DNA from: Blastochloris sulfoviridis
Lineage (GTDB): Bacteria > Pseudomonadota > Alphaproteobacteria > Rhizobiales > Xanthobacteraceae
Length of the DNA stretch: 47,882 nucleotides
NCBI RefSeq assembly: GCF_008630065.1
Contig: NZ_VWPL01000024.1
Location: 1 to 47,882 of the forward strand
Direction: 5' to 3'
Both the position numbers and the translations under genes were made by a program. Under the pieces are notes generated by a model. That model saw only the letters and a list, made by a program, of their open reading frames with translations, searched no databases and was not told the DNA's origin. Positions within the stretch are counted from its first letter, which is position 1. Each line of letters starts with the position of its first letter. Positions 11,937 to 20,384 of the stretch are shown here, one piece after another.

Positions 11937-12257
11937 ATGTCCCCGACCCGCCAGCTCACCGTCACCCTGCCCGAGGAGGTGGTTCGCGCCGTCGAGGCGC
12001 GGGTCGCCGCGGGCGAATACGCCTCCGCCAGCGAGGTCGTCCTCGACGGGCTGATGCAGCTCGACCCCTTCGCCGACGAGATGCCGCCGATCCCCGACGA
12101 GGAGGTCGAGCGCTGGCTGCGCGAGGAGGTCGTGCCGACCTGTCAGGCCTATCTGGCCGATCCGTCGCGCGCCATCCCGGCGGAAGAGGTTTTCGATGGT
12201 CTTGAACGCCGGTATCTGGCTCGCAAGGCAAAGCAGAAGAACAACATCAAGGCATAA
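11937..12257 (+). CDS. ParD-like antitoxin
   Basis: Protein of 106 residues. The N-terminal ribbon-helix-helix QLTVTLPEEVVRAVEARVAAGEYASASEVVLDGL (given in parts: strand TVTLP, helices EEVVRAVEARV and SASEVVLDGL) is diagnostic of ParD/CopG antitoxins. The C-terminal half, which in this family wraps the toxin, is long and acidic. The ATG at 11937 is chosen because the RHH starts just after it; an upstream open frame would include repeat DNA. The toxin gene follows 9 bp later. Autorepression of the pair is expected from the family. Confidence 0.88.
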   Translation: MSPTRQLTVTLPEEVVRAVEARVAAGEYASASEVVLDGLMQLDPFADEMPPIPDEEVERWLREEVVPTCQAYLADPSRAIPAEEVFDGLERRYLARKAKQKNNIKA

Positions 12258-12266
12258 GCAAAAATA

Positions 12267-12569
12267 ATGCCTCGCCGGGTCGTCTTCGATCCTATCGCGG
12301 AACGCGATCTTGACGATTTGTACGAATATATCGCCGACCGATCGGGGATTGCGAACGCAACGAACTTTACCGATCGCCTCCGTGCCTACTGCCTCAGCTT
12401 CGACACCTTCCCGCACCGCGGCACCAAGCGTGACGATCTGATGCCCGGCCTGCGTACTGTTGGCTGGCACCGCCGGGCGACCATCGCATTCCTGGTCGAG
12501 CCGGGCCGCGTGCTGATCCTGCGGGTGCTGTTCCGCGGCCGCGATCCGGGCGCGTCCCTGTTCCGCTGA
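12267..12569 (+). CDS. ParE/RelE-type toxin
   Basis: Protein of 100 residues. The start VVFDPIAERDLDDLYEYIADRSG, the central FPHRGTKRDDLMPGLR and the late strand RVLILRVLFRGRD fit ParE-family toxins, which poison DNA gyrase; RelE-type ribonucleases share the fold. It follows the antitoxin in the same operon by 9 bp. The ORF is intact. Toxicity and target are inferred from the family. Confidence 0.88.
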   Translation: MPRRVVFDPIAERDLDDLYEYIADRSGIANATNFTDRLRAYCLSFDTFPHRGTKRDDLMPGLRTVGWHRRATIAFLVEPGRVLILRVLFRGRDPGASLFR

Positions 12570-12740
12570 CCGGTTTCCCGCGTCTCGTCCGGCCCGCATC
12601 CCCTCTTCATCTGCCGGCGGCTCGCAATTGTTTGAAGAGGCGGCGGCGCGGACAGTCCGCACCCCCGCCACCTTTGCCGATAATTAACGTGGCTCGAAGG
12701 AACAGCCGGGTTACACATTGTCCCGGCGGTTGTTGCACAC

Positions 12741-12783
12741 GGCCTGTTGTGTCCCCACGTGCCATGTCGGGACACAACATGCC
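12741..12783. promoter_or_regulatory. Long palindrome upstream of the RND efflux operon
   Basis: A perfect 11-bp inverted repeat, TGTTGTGTCCC / GGGACACAACA with a 13-base loop (12745-12779), extends to 15-bp arms with one mismatch (12741-12783). It ends 68 bp before the adaptor ATG. The position and symmetry suit an operator for a dimeric repressor or an mRNA hairpin. No regulator gene is adjacent. Confidence 0.6.
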
Positions 12784-12850
12784 GGGCACCCGCCAATTTT
12801 ATTTGCCGCCCACTGCGCGGCGTCGGTGCCCCAACGGAAACGGAACGGAC

Positions 12851-14041
12851 ATGACGCGCACGCGCCCCTTGACCATCGCCGCCCTCGCTGTGCTGGCCGG
12901 GCTCGGCTGGTGGTTCTGGCCGCAACTGAGGCCGATCGTGGCCAGCGTGCCGGGCCTGTCCGCCCTCATGCCCAGCCAGAGCGCCGCGCCGCGCCCGCCG
13001 GCCCGCGCCGCCGTGCCGGTGGTCACCGAGAAGGTGGAGCGGCGCGACGTGCCGGTGACGCTGGATGCCGTCGGCACCGTGCAGCCGGTCGCCTCGATCG
13101 CCATCCGCCCGCGCATCGACAGCGAGATCACCGAGGTCCATGTCGCCGAGGGCGCGGTGGTGAAGGCCGGCGACCTGCTGTTCGCGCTCGACGACCGGGC
13201 GCTGCAGGCCCAGCTTTCCCAGATCGAGGCCCAGATCGAAAAGGACACGGCCCAGCTTGAGCAGGCCAAGCGCGACCTCGACCGTGCCGAGGATCTGCTG
13301 CGCCGCAAGATCGCCACCCAGGTGCAGCGCGACATCGCCGCCACCCTGGTCCGCGTCAACGAGGCCCAGCTCGCCGCCGGCCGCGCCCAGCGCGACAGCC
13401 TCGTCACCTCGCTCAGCTTCACCCGCATCCGCGCCCCCTTCTCCGGCCGCATCGGCTCCATCACCGCCAAGGCCGGCACCGTGGTGCGCGCCGCCGATTC
13501 CGGCGTCATCGCCACCATCAACCAGTTCGACCCGATCTATGTCGCCTTCTCGGTCCCGCAGGCGGCGCTGGCGCCGCTGCGCCGGGCGATGGCCGAGGGC
13601 AAGGTGGCGGTGGAGGCGAAGACGCCGGCCGGCGCGGTGCGCGGCACCGTCGCCTTCGTCGAGAACGCCGTCGACCTCGCCACCGGCACGGTGGGGGTGA
13701 AGGCGTCGATGCCCAACGCCGAAGAACTGCTGTGGCCGGGCGCGTTCGTCACGGTGACGCTGACCCTGGGCGAGGAGCCCGACGCCACCGTGGTGCCCTC
13801 GTCCGCCGTGCAGATCGGCCAGGACGGGCCGTTCGTGTTCGTGGTCAAGGATGACAAGGCGCAGCTGCGCCGCATCGCGGTGAAGCGCACGCAGGACGCC
13901 GTCACGGTCGTCGCCTCCGGCCTCGAGGGCGGCGAGGACGTGGTCACCGACGGCCATCTCCGGCTGGTCAATGGCGCCGCCGTGACGCGCGATTCCGCCC
14001 GCAGCCCCCGCCCTGCCCCGGCGCTGGCCAACGGAAGCTGA
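12851..14041 (+). CDS. RND efflux periplasmic adaptor subunit (membrane fusion protein)
   Basis: Protein of 396 residues. An N-terminal hydrophobic anchor (about 8-22) precedes a hexameric adaptor body: the half-lipoyl motif with RPRIDSEITEVHVAEGAVVKAGD, a helical hairpin (about 110-185, coiled-coil heptads around QIEAQIEKDTAQLEQAKRDL), the second lipoyl half TRIRAPFSGRIGS, beta-barrel and membrane-proximal domains. It bridges the inner-membrane pump to an outer-membrane TolC-type channel, which is not encoded here. The ATG at 12851 is chosen because it starts just before the anchor. The stop is 4 bp before the pump ATG, so the two are one operon. Confidence 0.93.
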   Translation: MTRTRPLTIAALAVLAGLGWWFWPQLRPIVASVPGLSALMPSQSAAPRPPARAAVPVVTEKVERRDVPVTLDAVGTVQPVASIAIRPRIDSEITEVHVAEGAVVKAGDLLFALDDRALQAQLSQIEAQIEKDTAQLEQAKRDLDRAEDLLRRKIATQVQRDIAATLVRVNEAQLAAGRAQRDSLVTSLSFTRIRAPFSGRIGSITAKAGTVVRAADSGVIATINQFDPIYVAFSVPQAALAPLRRAMAEGKVAVEAKTPAGAVRGTVAFVENAVDLATGTVGVKASMPNAEELLWPGAFVTVTLTLGEEPDATVVPSSAVQIGQDGPFVFVVKDDKAQLRRIAVKRTQDAVTVVASGLEGGEDVVTDGHLRLVNGAAVTRDSARSPRPAPALANGS

Positions 14042-14045
14042 CGTC

Positions 14046-17000
14046 ATGCTCTCCGCGCTGTGCATCCGCCGCCCGGTGATGACCATCCTGCTGATGGTCT
14101 CCTTCGTGGTCGCCGGCCTGTTCGCCTACCGCCAGCTTCCGGTGGCGGCGGTGCCGCGCGTCGACTTCCCCACCATCCAGGTGTCGGCCTCCCTGCCCGG
14201 CGCCAGCCCCGAGACCATGGCGGCCTCGGTCGCCTCGATCCTGGAGCGCCAGTTCTCGACCATCGCCGGCGTCACCTCGATGGCCTCGACCTCGACGCTG
14301 GGCCAGACCTCGATCGTCCTGCAGTTCGACCTCGCCCGGAACATCGACGGCGCCGCCCTCGACGTGCAGTCGGCCATCTCCACCGCGCAGCGCAAGCTGC
14401 CGGAGGACATGACGACGCCACCGAGCTTCCGCAAGATCAACCCGGCGGACCAGCCGATCCTGTTCCTGGCGCTGTCGTCCGATCAGGTGCGGCTGTCGGA
14501 TGTCGACGCCTTCGCCCAGACCTCGATCGTACCAAGGCTGTCCACGCTGACCGGCGTCGCGCAGGTGATGGTCTATGGCAGCCAGAAATATGCCGTCCGG
14601 GTGCGCGCCGATCTCGACCAGCTCGCCGCCCGCGGCCTGAGCCTCGCCGAGATCCAGGCGGCGCTGGCCAACGCCAATTCGTCGAAGCCGGTGGGCTCGG
14701 TCACCCAGGGCAGCCGCAACATCATTCTCGATTCAACCGGCCCGATCCTGCGCGCCGCCGACTACATGCCGGTGGTGGTGGCCTGGCAGAACGGCGCGCC
14801 GGTGCGGGTGGAGGACATCGGGGTCGCCATCGACTCGGTCGAGAACGACAAGGTGGCGAGCTGGTTCAATGGCAACCGGTCTATCGTGCTGGCGGTGCAG
14901 CGCCAGCCCGACGCCAACACCGTCGAGGTGGTCGACCGCATCCAGGCGCTGATGCCGAGCATCCGCGCCTCGCTGCCGGCCGGCGTCAATATCGACGTGA
15001 TCATGGATCGCTCCAAGCCGATCCGCGCCGCCATCCATGACGTCGAGATCACGCTCGGCATCGCCATGGTGCTGGTGATCATCGTCATCTACTTCTTCCT
15101 GCGCAGCGCCCGCGCGACGCTGATCCCGGCCATCGCGCTGCCGATCTCGCTGATCGGCACGTTTGCCGGCATGTATCTGTTCGGCCATTCCATCGACAAC
15201 ATCTCGCTGCTGGCGCTGACGCTGTCGGTCGGCTTCGTGGTCGACGACGCCATCGTCATGCTCGAAAACATCATGCGCCACGTCGAGAAGGGCGAGAAAC
15301 CCTACGACGCGGCGCTGAAGGGCTCGCGCGAGGTCGGCTTCACCATCATCTCGATGACCGTGTCGCTGGTGGCGGTGTTCATCCCCGTGCTGTTCATGGG
15401 CGGGGTGGTCGGGCGCATGTTCAACGAGTTCGGCCTCGTCATCTCGATGTCGATCATCATCTCCGGCATCGTGTCGCTGACGCTGACGCCGATGCTGTGC
15501 TCGCGCCTGCTCAAGCCGCAGATCGAGGAGCCCAGGCCCAATCTTCTGCTGCGCGGCTTCGAGCGCGGCTTCGATGCCATGGCCGCCGCCTATGCGTGGT
15601 CGCTGAAGAAGGTTCTCGCCCACCAGCGGGTGATGCTGGCGATCACGCTCGCCACCTTCGCCGTCACCTTCGAGCTCTATCGCGACATCCCGAAGGGTTT
15701 CTTTCCGAGCGAGGACAACGGCCTGATCTTCGGCTCGACCGTGGGGCCGGACGATGCCTCCTTCGAGGCCATGGTGGCGCGCCAGAAGCTGGTCGCCGAC
15801 ATCGTCGCCAAGGACCCCGACGTCGTCACGGTGATGTCCAATGTCGGCTCCGGCCCCGGCGCCAACACCCAGAACGCCGGGCGCCTGTTCATCGGCCTGC
15901 GCGACCGGCCCGAACGCACCGCCGACATGCAGCAGGTGATCGGCCGGCTCAGGCGGGCGGTGGCCGAGGTGCCGGGCATCAACGCCTTCTTCCAGCCGGT
16001 GCAGTCGATCTCGGTCGGCGCGGTGTCCTCGCGCAGCCAGTACCAGTACACGCTGCAATCGGCCGATCTCGCCGCGCTGCGCACCTTCGCGCCCAAGCTT
16101 GAGAGCCGGATGCGGCAGATCCCCGGCGTGCTCGACATCAACTCCGACCTGCAGATCAAGGCGCGCGCCGGCTACATCGACATCGACCGCGACCTCGCCG
16201 CCCGCCTCGGCCTCAATGTCGATCAGATCCGCAGCCTGTTCTATTCGGCCTATGGCTCGCGGCAGGTGTCGACCATCTACGCCCCCGACGACACCTATCA
16301 GGTGATCCTGGAGGCCGACCCCAAATACACCACCGACCCGGCCGAGCTGCTGCGCCGCCTCACCGTGCGCACCGCCACCGGCGCGGTGGTGCCGCTCGAC
16401 ACCGTGGCGCGGCTGGAGCAGCAGCCGACCACGCTGACCGTGCAGCATCTGGCGCAGCTTCCGGCGGTGACCATCTCGTTCAACCTGAAGCCCGGCGTGT
16501 CGCTCGGCGAGGCAGTCGGCCGCATCGAGCAGGAGACGCGCAACATCGGCATGCCGGCGACCATCTCGACCAGCTTCCAGGGCACGGCGCAGCTCTTCCA
16601 GGACGCGCTCGGCAATCAAGGCCTGCTGCTGTTTGCCGCCGTCATCGTCATCTACATCGTGCTCGGCATTCTCTACGAGAGCTTCATCCACCCGCTGACC
16701 ATTCTGTCCGGCCTGCCGACCGCCGGCATCGGCGCGCTGATCGCGCTCTCGTTCGCCGGCATGGACCTGAGCGTCATCGCGATGATCGGCCTGGTGATGC
16801 TGATCGGCATCGTCAAGAAGAACGCCATCATGATGATCGACTTCGCCAGCACCCGCCAGCAGGCCGGCGCCACGGCCGAGGAGGCCATCGTCGCGGCAGC
16901 GGCGCTGCGCTTTCGGCCGATCATGATGACGACGTTCGCCGCCGTGTTCGGCACGCTGCCGATCGCGCTCGGCGTCGGCGCCGGCGCCGAGCTGCGCCAG

Positions 17001-17162
17001 CCGCTCGGCATCGCCGTGGTCGGCGGCCTGTGCCTGTCGCAGCTTCTCACGCTCTACATCACGCCGGTGGTGTTCCTGGCGTTCGACCGGCTGTTCCACC
17101 GCCGCAGGCGCGAGCCGCTGCACCCGGTCGAGGCCGAGCCGCGCCGCATCGCGGCGGAGTGA
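14046..17162 (+). CDS. RND multidrug efflux permease (MdtB/MdtC-like)
   Basis: Inner-membrane proton-driven pump of 1038 residues with the RND layout of two repeats of one plus five helices, each with a large periplasmic loop. The TM1 region reads RRPVMTILLMVSFVVAGLFA; TM4 carries the proton-relay pair in VGFVVDDAIVMLEN. GLVMLIGIVKKNAIMMIDFA in the second half is typical of the hydrophobe/amphiphile group, and the N-terminus is closest in character to MdtB/MdtC/MuxB pumps. The substrate is unknown. It is co-transcribed with the adaptor. Its last 104 bp overlap the 3' end of the convergent LysR gene. Confidence 0.94.
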   Translation: MLSALCIRRPVMTILLMVSFVVAGLFAYRQLPVAAVPRVDFPTIQVSASLPGASPETMAASVASILERQFSTIAGVTSMASTSTLGQTSIVLQFDLARNIDGAALDVQSAISTAQRKLPEDMTTPPSFRKINPADQPILFLALSSDQVRLSDVDAFAQTSIVPRLSTLTGVAQVMVYGSQKYAVRVRADLDQLAARGLSLAEIQAALANANSSKPVGSVTQGSRNIILDSTGPILRAADYMPVVVAWQNGAPVRVEDIGVAIDSVENDKVASWFNGNRSIVLAVQRQPDANTVEVVDRIQALMPSIRASLPAGVNIDVIMDRSKPIRAAIHDVEITLGIAMVLVIIVIYFFLRSARATLIPAIALPISLIGTFAGMYLFGHSIDNISLLALTLSVGFVVDDAIVMLENIMRHVEKGEKPYDAALKGSREVGFTIISMTVSLVAVFIPVLFMGGVVGRMFNEFGLVISMSIIISGIVSLTLTPMLCSRLLKPQIEEPRPNLLLRGFERGFDAMAAAYAWSLKKVLAHQRVMLAITLATFAVTFELYRDIPKGFFPSEDNGLIFGSTVGPDDASFEAMVARQKLVADIVAKDPDVVTVMSNVGSGPGANTQNAGRLFIGLRDRPERTADMQQVIGRLRRAVAEVPGINAFFQPVQSISVGAVSSRSQYQYTLQSADLAALRTFAPKLESRMRQIPGVLDINSDLQIKARAGYIDIDRDLAARLGLNVDQIRSLFYSAYGSRQVSTIYAPDDTYQVILEADPKYTTDPAELLRRLTVRTATGAVVPLDTVARLEQQPTTLTVQHLAQLPAVTISFNLKPGVSLGEAVGRIEQETRNIGMPATISTSFQGTAQLFQDALGNQGLLLFAAVIVIYIVLGILYESFIHPLTILSGLPTAGIGALIALSFAGMDLSVIAMIGLVMLIGIVKKNAIMMIDFASTRQQAGATAEEAIVAAAALRFRPIMMTTFAAVFGTLPIALGVGAGAELRQPLGIAVVGGLCLSQLLTLYITPVVFLAFDRLFHRRRREPLHPVEAEPRRIAAE

Positions 17163-18120
17163 GCGCAGTGTCGTCCGCCGGGCCAAACACGTCGGCGGTC
17201 GCCTCAAGCACGTCGGCGAAGTGCTCGAACAGCGCGCCCTTCGACCGCACGATCAAACTGAGCCGGACCGGCGGCAGATCGGGAAAGCCGTCGGCGGCAC
17301 CGAGCACCACGTGGTCCGGAGCAATGGCGCTGCGCGGCAGAATGCCGACGCCGAGACCGGCCGAGATCGCGCCCTGAATATTGTCGTCACAGGCGCTGAC
17401 ATAGGCGAAATAGGCCGCGCGCCCGGCGCGGCCCAATGCATCGAGCGCCGCGGTGCGGTAGGCGCAGCCCTCCGGAAACACCACCAGCGGCACCTCGGCC
17501 AGGGCGTCCGCGGCAATCTGCGACCGGCTCACCCAATGCAGTGTCTCGATCCGCAGAACCCGCTCGCCCGGAAGGCGGGCGGCGGCGACCTGCGGTGCCG
17601 TGGTCCTCAGGATGCCAAGGTCGAGCCGGCCGCTGTCGAGCAGCCGCGCGATCTTCGACGACAATGTCGAGGTGATCTCGACCCTCAGACCGCGATTGAC
17701 GCCGAGGCAGCGCGAGATCGCACCGTGGATGTCGGCGACGCGGAAATCATCCGGCACCCCGAGCGCGATGTGGCCGGCCAATTCCGGCCGCTGCACAGCC
17801 GCCACCGCCTCCGACAGCCGCACCAGGACGTCCTGCGCCGCTGGCAGGAAACGCTCCCCCGCGGCGGTGAGGCCGACGACATGGCCCTGCCGCCGCTCCA
17901 GCAGCCGGCAACCGAGGATGTCCTCCAGCTTGCGGATGCTCTGGGTGATGGCGGACTGGCTGCGGTGCAGGGTCAAGCTGGCGCGCTGGAACCCGCCGTC
18001 CTCGGCAACGCCGACGAGGGCGCGAAGCTGTTCCAGCGTCACCGGCCGGACGTCCCGCTGCGCCGCCCGAGGAGCGTCCGGCCTGCCGGTGTCGCGTGAG
18101 GCCACGGTGCGCAGGGCCAT
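17059..18120 (-). CDS. LysR-family transcriptional regulator
   Basis: About 353 residues. The winged helix-turn-helix lies at about residues 28-85: VTLEQLRALVGVAEDGGF, then SQSAITQSIRKLEDILGCRLLERR. The periplasmic-binding-protein-like effector domain follows (HIALGVPDDFRVADI onward). The typical family length is about 300; the extra length is an N-terminal tail of about 26 residues and a low-complexity C-terminal tail of about 30 residues that runs antisense into the RND gene. The gene is divergent from an EamA transporter, with an inverted repeat in the shared promoter, so it probably regulates that gene and itself. A GTG near residue 27 is an alternative start. Confidence 0.9.
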   Translation of the reverse strand: MALRTVASRDTGRPDAPRAAQRDVRPVTLEQLRALVGVAEDGGFQRASLTLHRSQSAITQSIRKLEDILGCRLLERRQGHVVGLTAAGERFLPAAQDVLVRLSEAVAAVQRPELAGHIALGVPDDFRVADIHGAISRCLGVNRGLRVEITSTLSSKIARLLDSGRLDLGILRTTAPQVAAARLPGERVLRIETLHWVSRSQIAADALAEVPLVVFPEGCAYRTAALDALGRAGRAAYFAYVSACDDNIQGAISAGLGVGILPRSAIAPDHVVLGAADGFPDLPPVRLSLIVRSKGALFEHFADVLEATADVFGPADDTALTPPRCGAARPRPGAAARACGGGTAGRTPGTPPA

Positions 18121-18142
18121 GCCGGGCTCCCCTTGGCATTAG

Positions 18143-18177
18143 ATTATCGATCGGCCTTATTATGAAATAGCGATAAT
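18143..18177. promoter_or_regulatory. Probable LysR operator
   Basis: Inverted repeat ATTATCG ... CGATAAT with a 21-base spacer lies in the 108-bp region between the divergent LysR and EamA genes. The segment is AT-rich against a GC-rich background. Two overlapping T-N11-A half-site arrangements are possible. Binding is inferred. Confidence 0.5.
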
Positions 18178-18228
18178 TCATTTTCCAGGCAACCGGCGCC
18201 TTGGGACGATGCCGCAAAGGTGCATCGC

Positions 18229-19131
18229 ATGACCCAGCCGCAATTCTATGCCGTCGCCGTCCTGTTCAGCCTGATCTGGAGTTCCGCCTTCGTCGCCGGA
18301 AAGGTGGCGATGGCAGAACTCGATCCCTTCACGGTGCTGGCCGCCCGGTTCTGCCTCAGCGCCGCGTTGATGCTGCCGCTGATCCGGTGGCAGGGCGCCG
18401 CGCTGCTTGACCGTCAAACGGTCCGCTGGGGCGTCCTGCTCGGCCTTCTCAACAACGCGGTCTATCTCGGGCTGACCTTCTCGGCGCTGCGGACCCTGCG
18501 ACCGGAAATCGTGGTGGTGATGGTGAGCTGCACGCCGTTCCTGACCACGCTGTTCGCCGCCCTCGCCGGTCTGGAGCGGATCGAGATCGCCAGGCTGGTG
18601 GGGATTGTGCTCGGCTTCACCGGCGTGGTGGTGATGTGCGGCGTGGCCTCGCCGGGCAGCGCGCCGCCCGATCCGCTTGGCTTGGTGCTGGCCGCCGGCG
18701 GAACCCTGGCCTTCGCCGCCGGCACGGTGCTGTTCCGCGGGCGGGCTCACGGGCTGGCCATCCTGCCGGTCAACTTCTGGCAGTCGGTCACGGGTGCCGT
18801 GGTGCTGGCGCCGGTGGCGCTGGCGTCGGGCGGCCCATGGCCGGTCCCGGCGATGCCGACCGTGCTGGCCCTGCTTTATCTGGCGGCTGTGGCAACGATC
18901 GGCGGCATGGCCCTGTGGCTGCTGCTGATCCGGAGCCGCGGCGCCGCCAAGGCATCGGCCTGCCATCTGCTCAACCCGGTCTCCGGCGTGGTGTTGTCGC
19001 ACCTGGTGCTGGGCACGGCGCTGCGGCCGACCGACTTCGTCGGAGCGGCAATCATCGCGCTCGGCCTCGCCCTGACTCTCCGGCCGAGCCGAGACCCCGC
19101 GGTCCGCCGGGCCGGGGCGCCGGCGGAATGA
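18229..19131 (+). CDS. EamA/DMT-superfamily transporter
   Basis: Protein of 300 residues with ten predicted membrane segments in two five-helix EamA repeats. The first opens with FYAVAVLFSLIWSSAFVAGKVAM and has FTVLAARFCLSAALMLPLIRW; the second opens near LGLVLAAGGTLAFAAGTVLFRGRA. Family members export metabolites or amino acids, and the substrate is not predictable. The ATG at 18229 is favoured over a GTG at 18220 because 'aaaggtg' lies at the right distance. Divergent from a LysR gene, which likely controls it. Confidence 0.9.
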   Translation: MTQPQFYAVAVLFSLIWSSAFVAGKVAMAELDPFTVLAARFCLSAALMLPLIRWQGAALLDRQTVRWGVLLGLLNNAVYLGLTFSALRTLRPEIVVVMVSCTPFLTTLFAALAGLERIEIARLVGIVLGFTGVVVMCGVASPGSAPPDPLGLVLAAGGTLAFAAGTVLFRGRAHGLAILPVNFWQSVTGAVVLAPVALASGGPWPVPAMPTVLALLYLAAVATIGGMALWLLLIRSRGAAKASACHLLNPVSGVVLSHLVLGTALRPTDFVGAAIIALGLALTLRPSRDPAVRRAGAPAE

Positions 19132-19138
19132 GGCCGTG

Positions 19139-19909
19139 TCATACCGCGGCGTCCTGCACCGCCCCCTCCGCCGGCTCCCAGCCCTCGGGGCCGAGCCGCT
19201 GCTGCGGCAGGAAGCGGCGCTTGTAGTCCATCTTGCGCGAGCCATCGACCCAATAGCCGAGATAGACGTAGGGCAGGCCCAGCGCGCGCGCCTTGGCGAC
19301 GTGGTCGAGGATGATGAAGCTGCCGAGCGAGCGGCCGGTCTCGGTCGGATCGTAGAACGAATAGACCATCGACAGGCCGTCCGAGAGCACGTCGGTCAGG
19401 CACACGCCGAGCAGCCGGCCGGTGCCGCGGCCGTGGATCGCCGTGTCCGGGCCGCGCCGGCGGTATTCGATCAGCCGCGTGCGCACGTGGCTGTCCTCGA
19501 TCATCATGGCGTAGTCGAGCACGCTCATGTCGGCCATGCCGCCATTGGCGTGGCGGGCGTCGAGATAGGTGCGAAACAGCGAATACTGCTCTGCCGTCGG
19601 CACCGACGCCCGCACGTCGCCGACCACGTCGGCATTGCGCCGGCTGATGCGCCGCTGGCTCGCCGAGGGCACGAACCCCTCCACCACCACCCGCACCGAC
19701 ACGCAGGCGCGGCAATGCTCGCAGGCCGGCCGGTAGGCGATGGATTGCGAGCGGCGAAACCCGCCATGGGTCAGCATGTCGTTGAGCGCGGCAGCCCGCT
19801 CGCCGACGAGGTGGGTGAAGACCTTGCGCTCCTCCTTGCCCGGCAGATACGGGCAGGCGGTGGGCGCCGTGAGATAGAATTGCGGGGTGTCACGGGGCTG
19901 CTGAGTCAC
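19139..19909 (-). CDS. bpt: Aspartate/glutamate leucyltransferase (bacterial N-end rule)
   Basis: Protein of 256 residues that transfers leucine from Leu-tRNA to proteins with N-terminal Asp or Glu, marking them for ClpS-ClpAP. The N-terminal ATE domain has [13 protein letters not shown] and the cysteine cluster [16 protein letters not shown]; the C-terminal GNAT-like domain has [28 protein letters not shown] and [12 protein letters not shown]. The length fits bacterial Bpt. The start is a GTG ([14 protein letters not shown]). It ends 7 bp from the stop of the convergent EamA gene. Confidence 0.93.
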   Translation of the reverse strand: MTQQPRDTPQFYLTAPTACPYLPGKEERKVFTHLVGERAAALNDMLTHGGFRRSQSIAYRPACEHCRACVSVRVVVEGFVPSASQRRISRRNADVVGDVRASVPTAEQYSLFRTYLDARHANGGMADMSVLDYAMMIEDSHVRTRLIEYRRRGPDTAIHGRGTGRLLGVCLTDVLSDGLSMVYSFYDPTETGRSLGSFIILDHVAKARALGLPYVYLGYWVDGSRKMDYKRRFLPQQRLGPEGWEPAEGAVQDAAV

Positions 19910-20082
19910 GGCGTTACCGATATCGCGTCGCCGCTCCTGGCGTGGCGGACGACCGCCGCCCGGGAGCGGTCCACTAGCATGCCCAAGCGCCCGGCAAGGT
20001 CAAACGGTTCGTGGGGGCGAACCCAACGGCAGCGAAGGCTCGTCGTTGGTTCCCGCTCGCGGGTCGTCAACGCCCGGCTCGC

Positions 20083-20274
20083 CTACTCCGCCGCAAGCGG
20101 CAGGGCGCCCGCGGCGAGGTGGCGGGAGGCGGAAAGCACCTCCAGGGCGACGATGCGGCCGTCCTTGTCGAAATCCAGCACCACGCCCGGCGCCACCTCC
20201 TCCGACTCCACCACCTTCGCCTCGGCGAAGCGCACATAGAGCGCATCGGTGTCCTTGTCGTAGAGCGTCTTCAT
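20083..20274 (-). CDS. DUF2283 domain protein
   Basis: Protein of 63 residues. The sequence KTLYDKDTDALYVRF, EVAPGVVLDFDKDGRIVALEVLSAS is the DUF2283 signature. The ATG at 20274 is chosen because homology begins at its first residue; the frame remains open upstream to 20382 but that part is unrelated. Function is unknown; such proteins are often encoded next to DUF4258 toxin-like genes, and none is seen here. It borders the AT-rich island to its right. Confidence 0.8.
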   Translation of the reverse strand: MKTLYDKDTDALYVRFAEAKVVESEEVAPGVVLDFDKDGRIVALEVLSASRHLAAGALPLAAE

Positions 20275-20384
20275 CGGCGTCGGCCCCGGTCGAAGAAAGC
20301 GGCGGATACTTTCGACGAGTCCAAATGATTCCATCTCCAAGCGACCACGTTCTATTTCGTACCACCACGTCGGCTTCCGCATAT

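Noticed and set aside
14733-17207. 824-codon minus-strand open frame opposite the RND pump
   Set aside because: His/Arg/Asp-rich composition typical of an antisense frame; the plus-strand RND pump is unambiguous.
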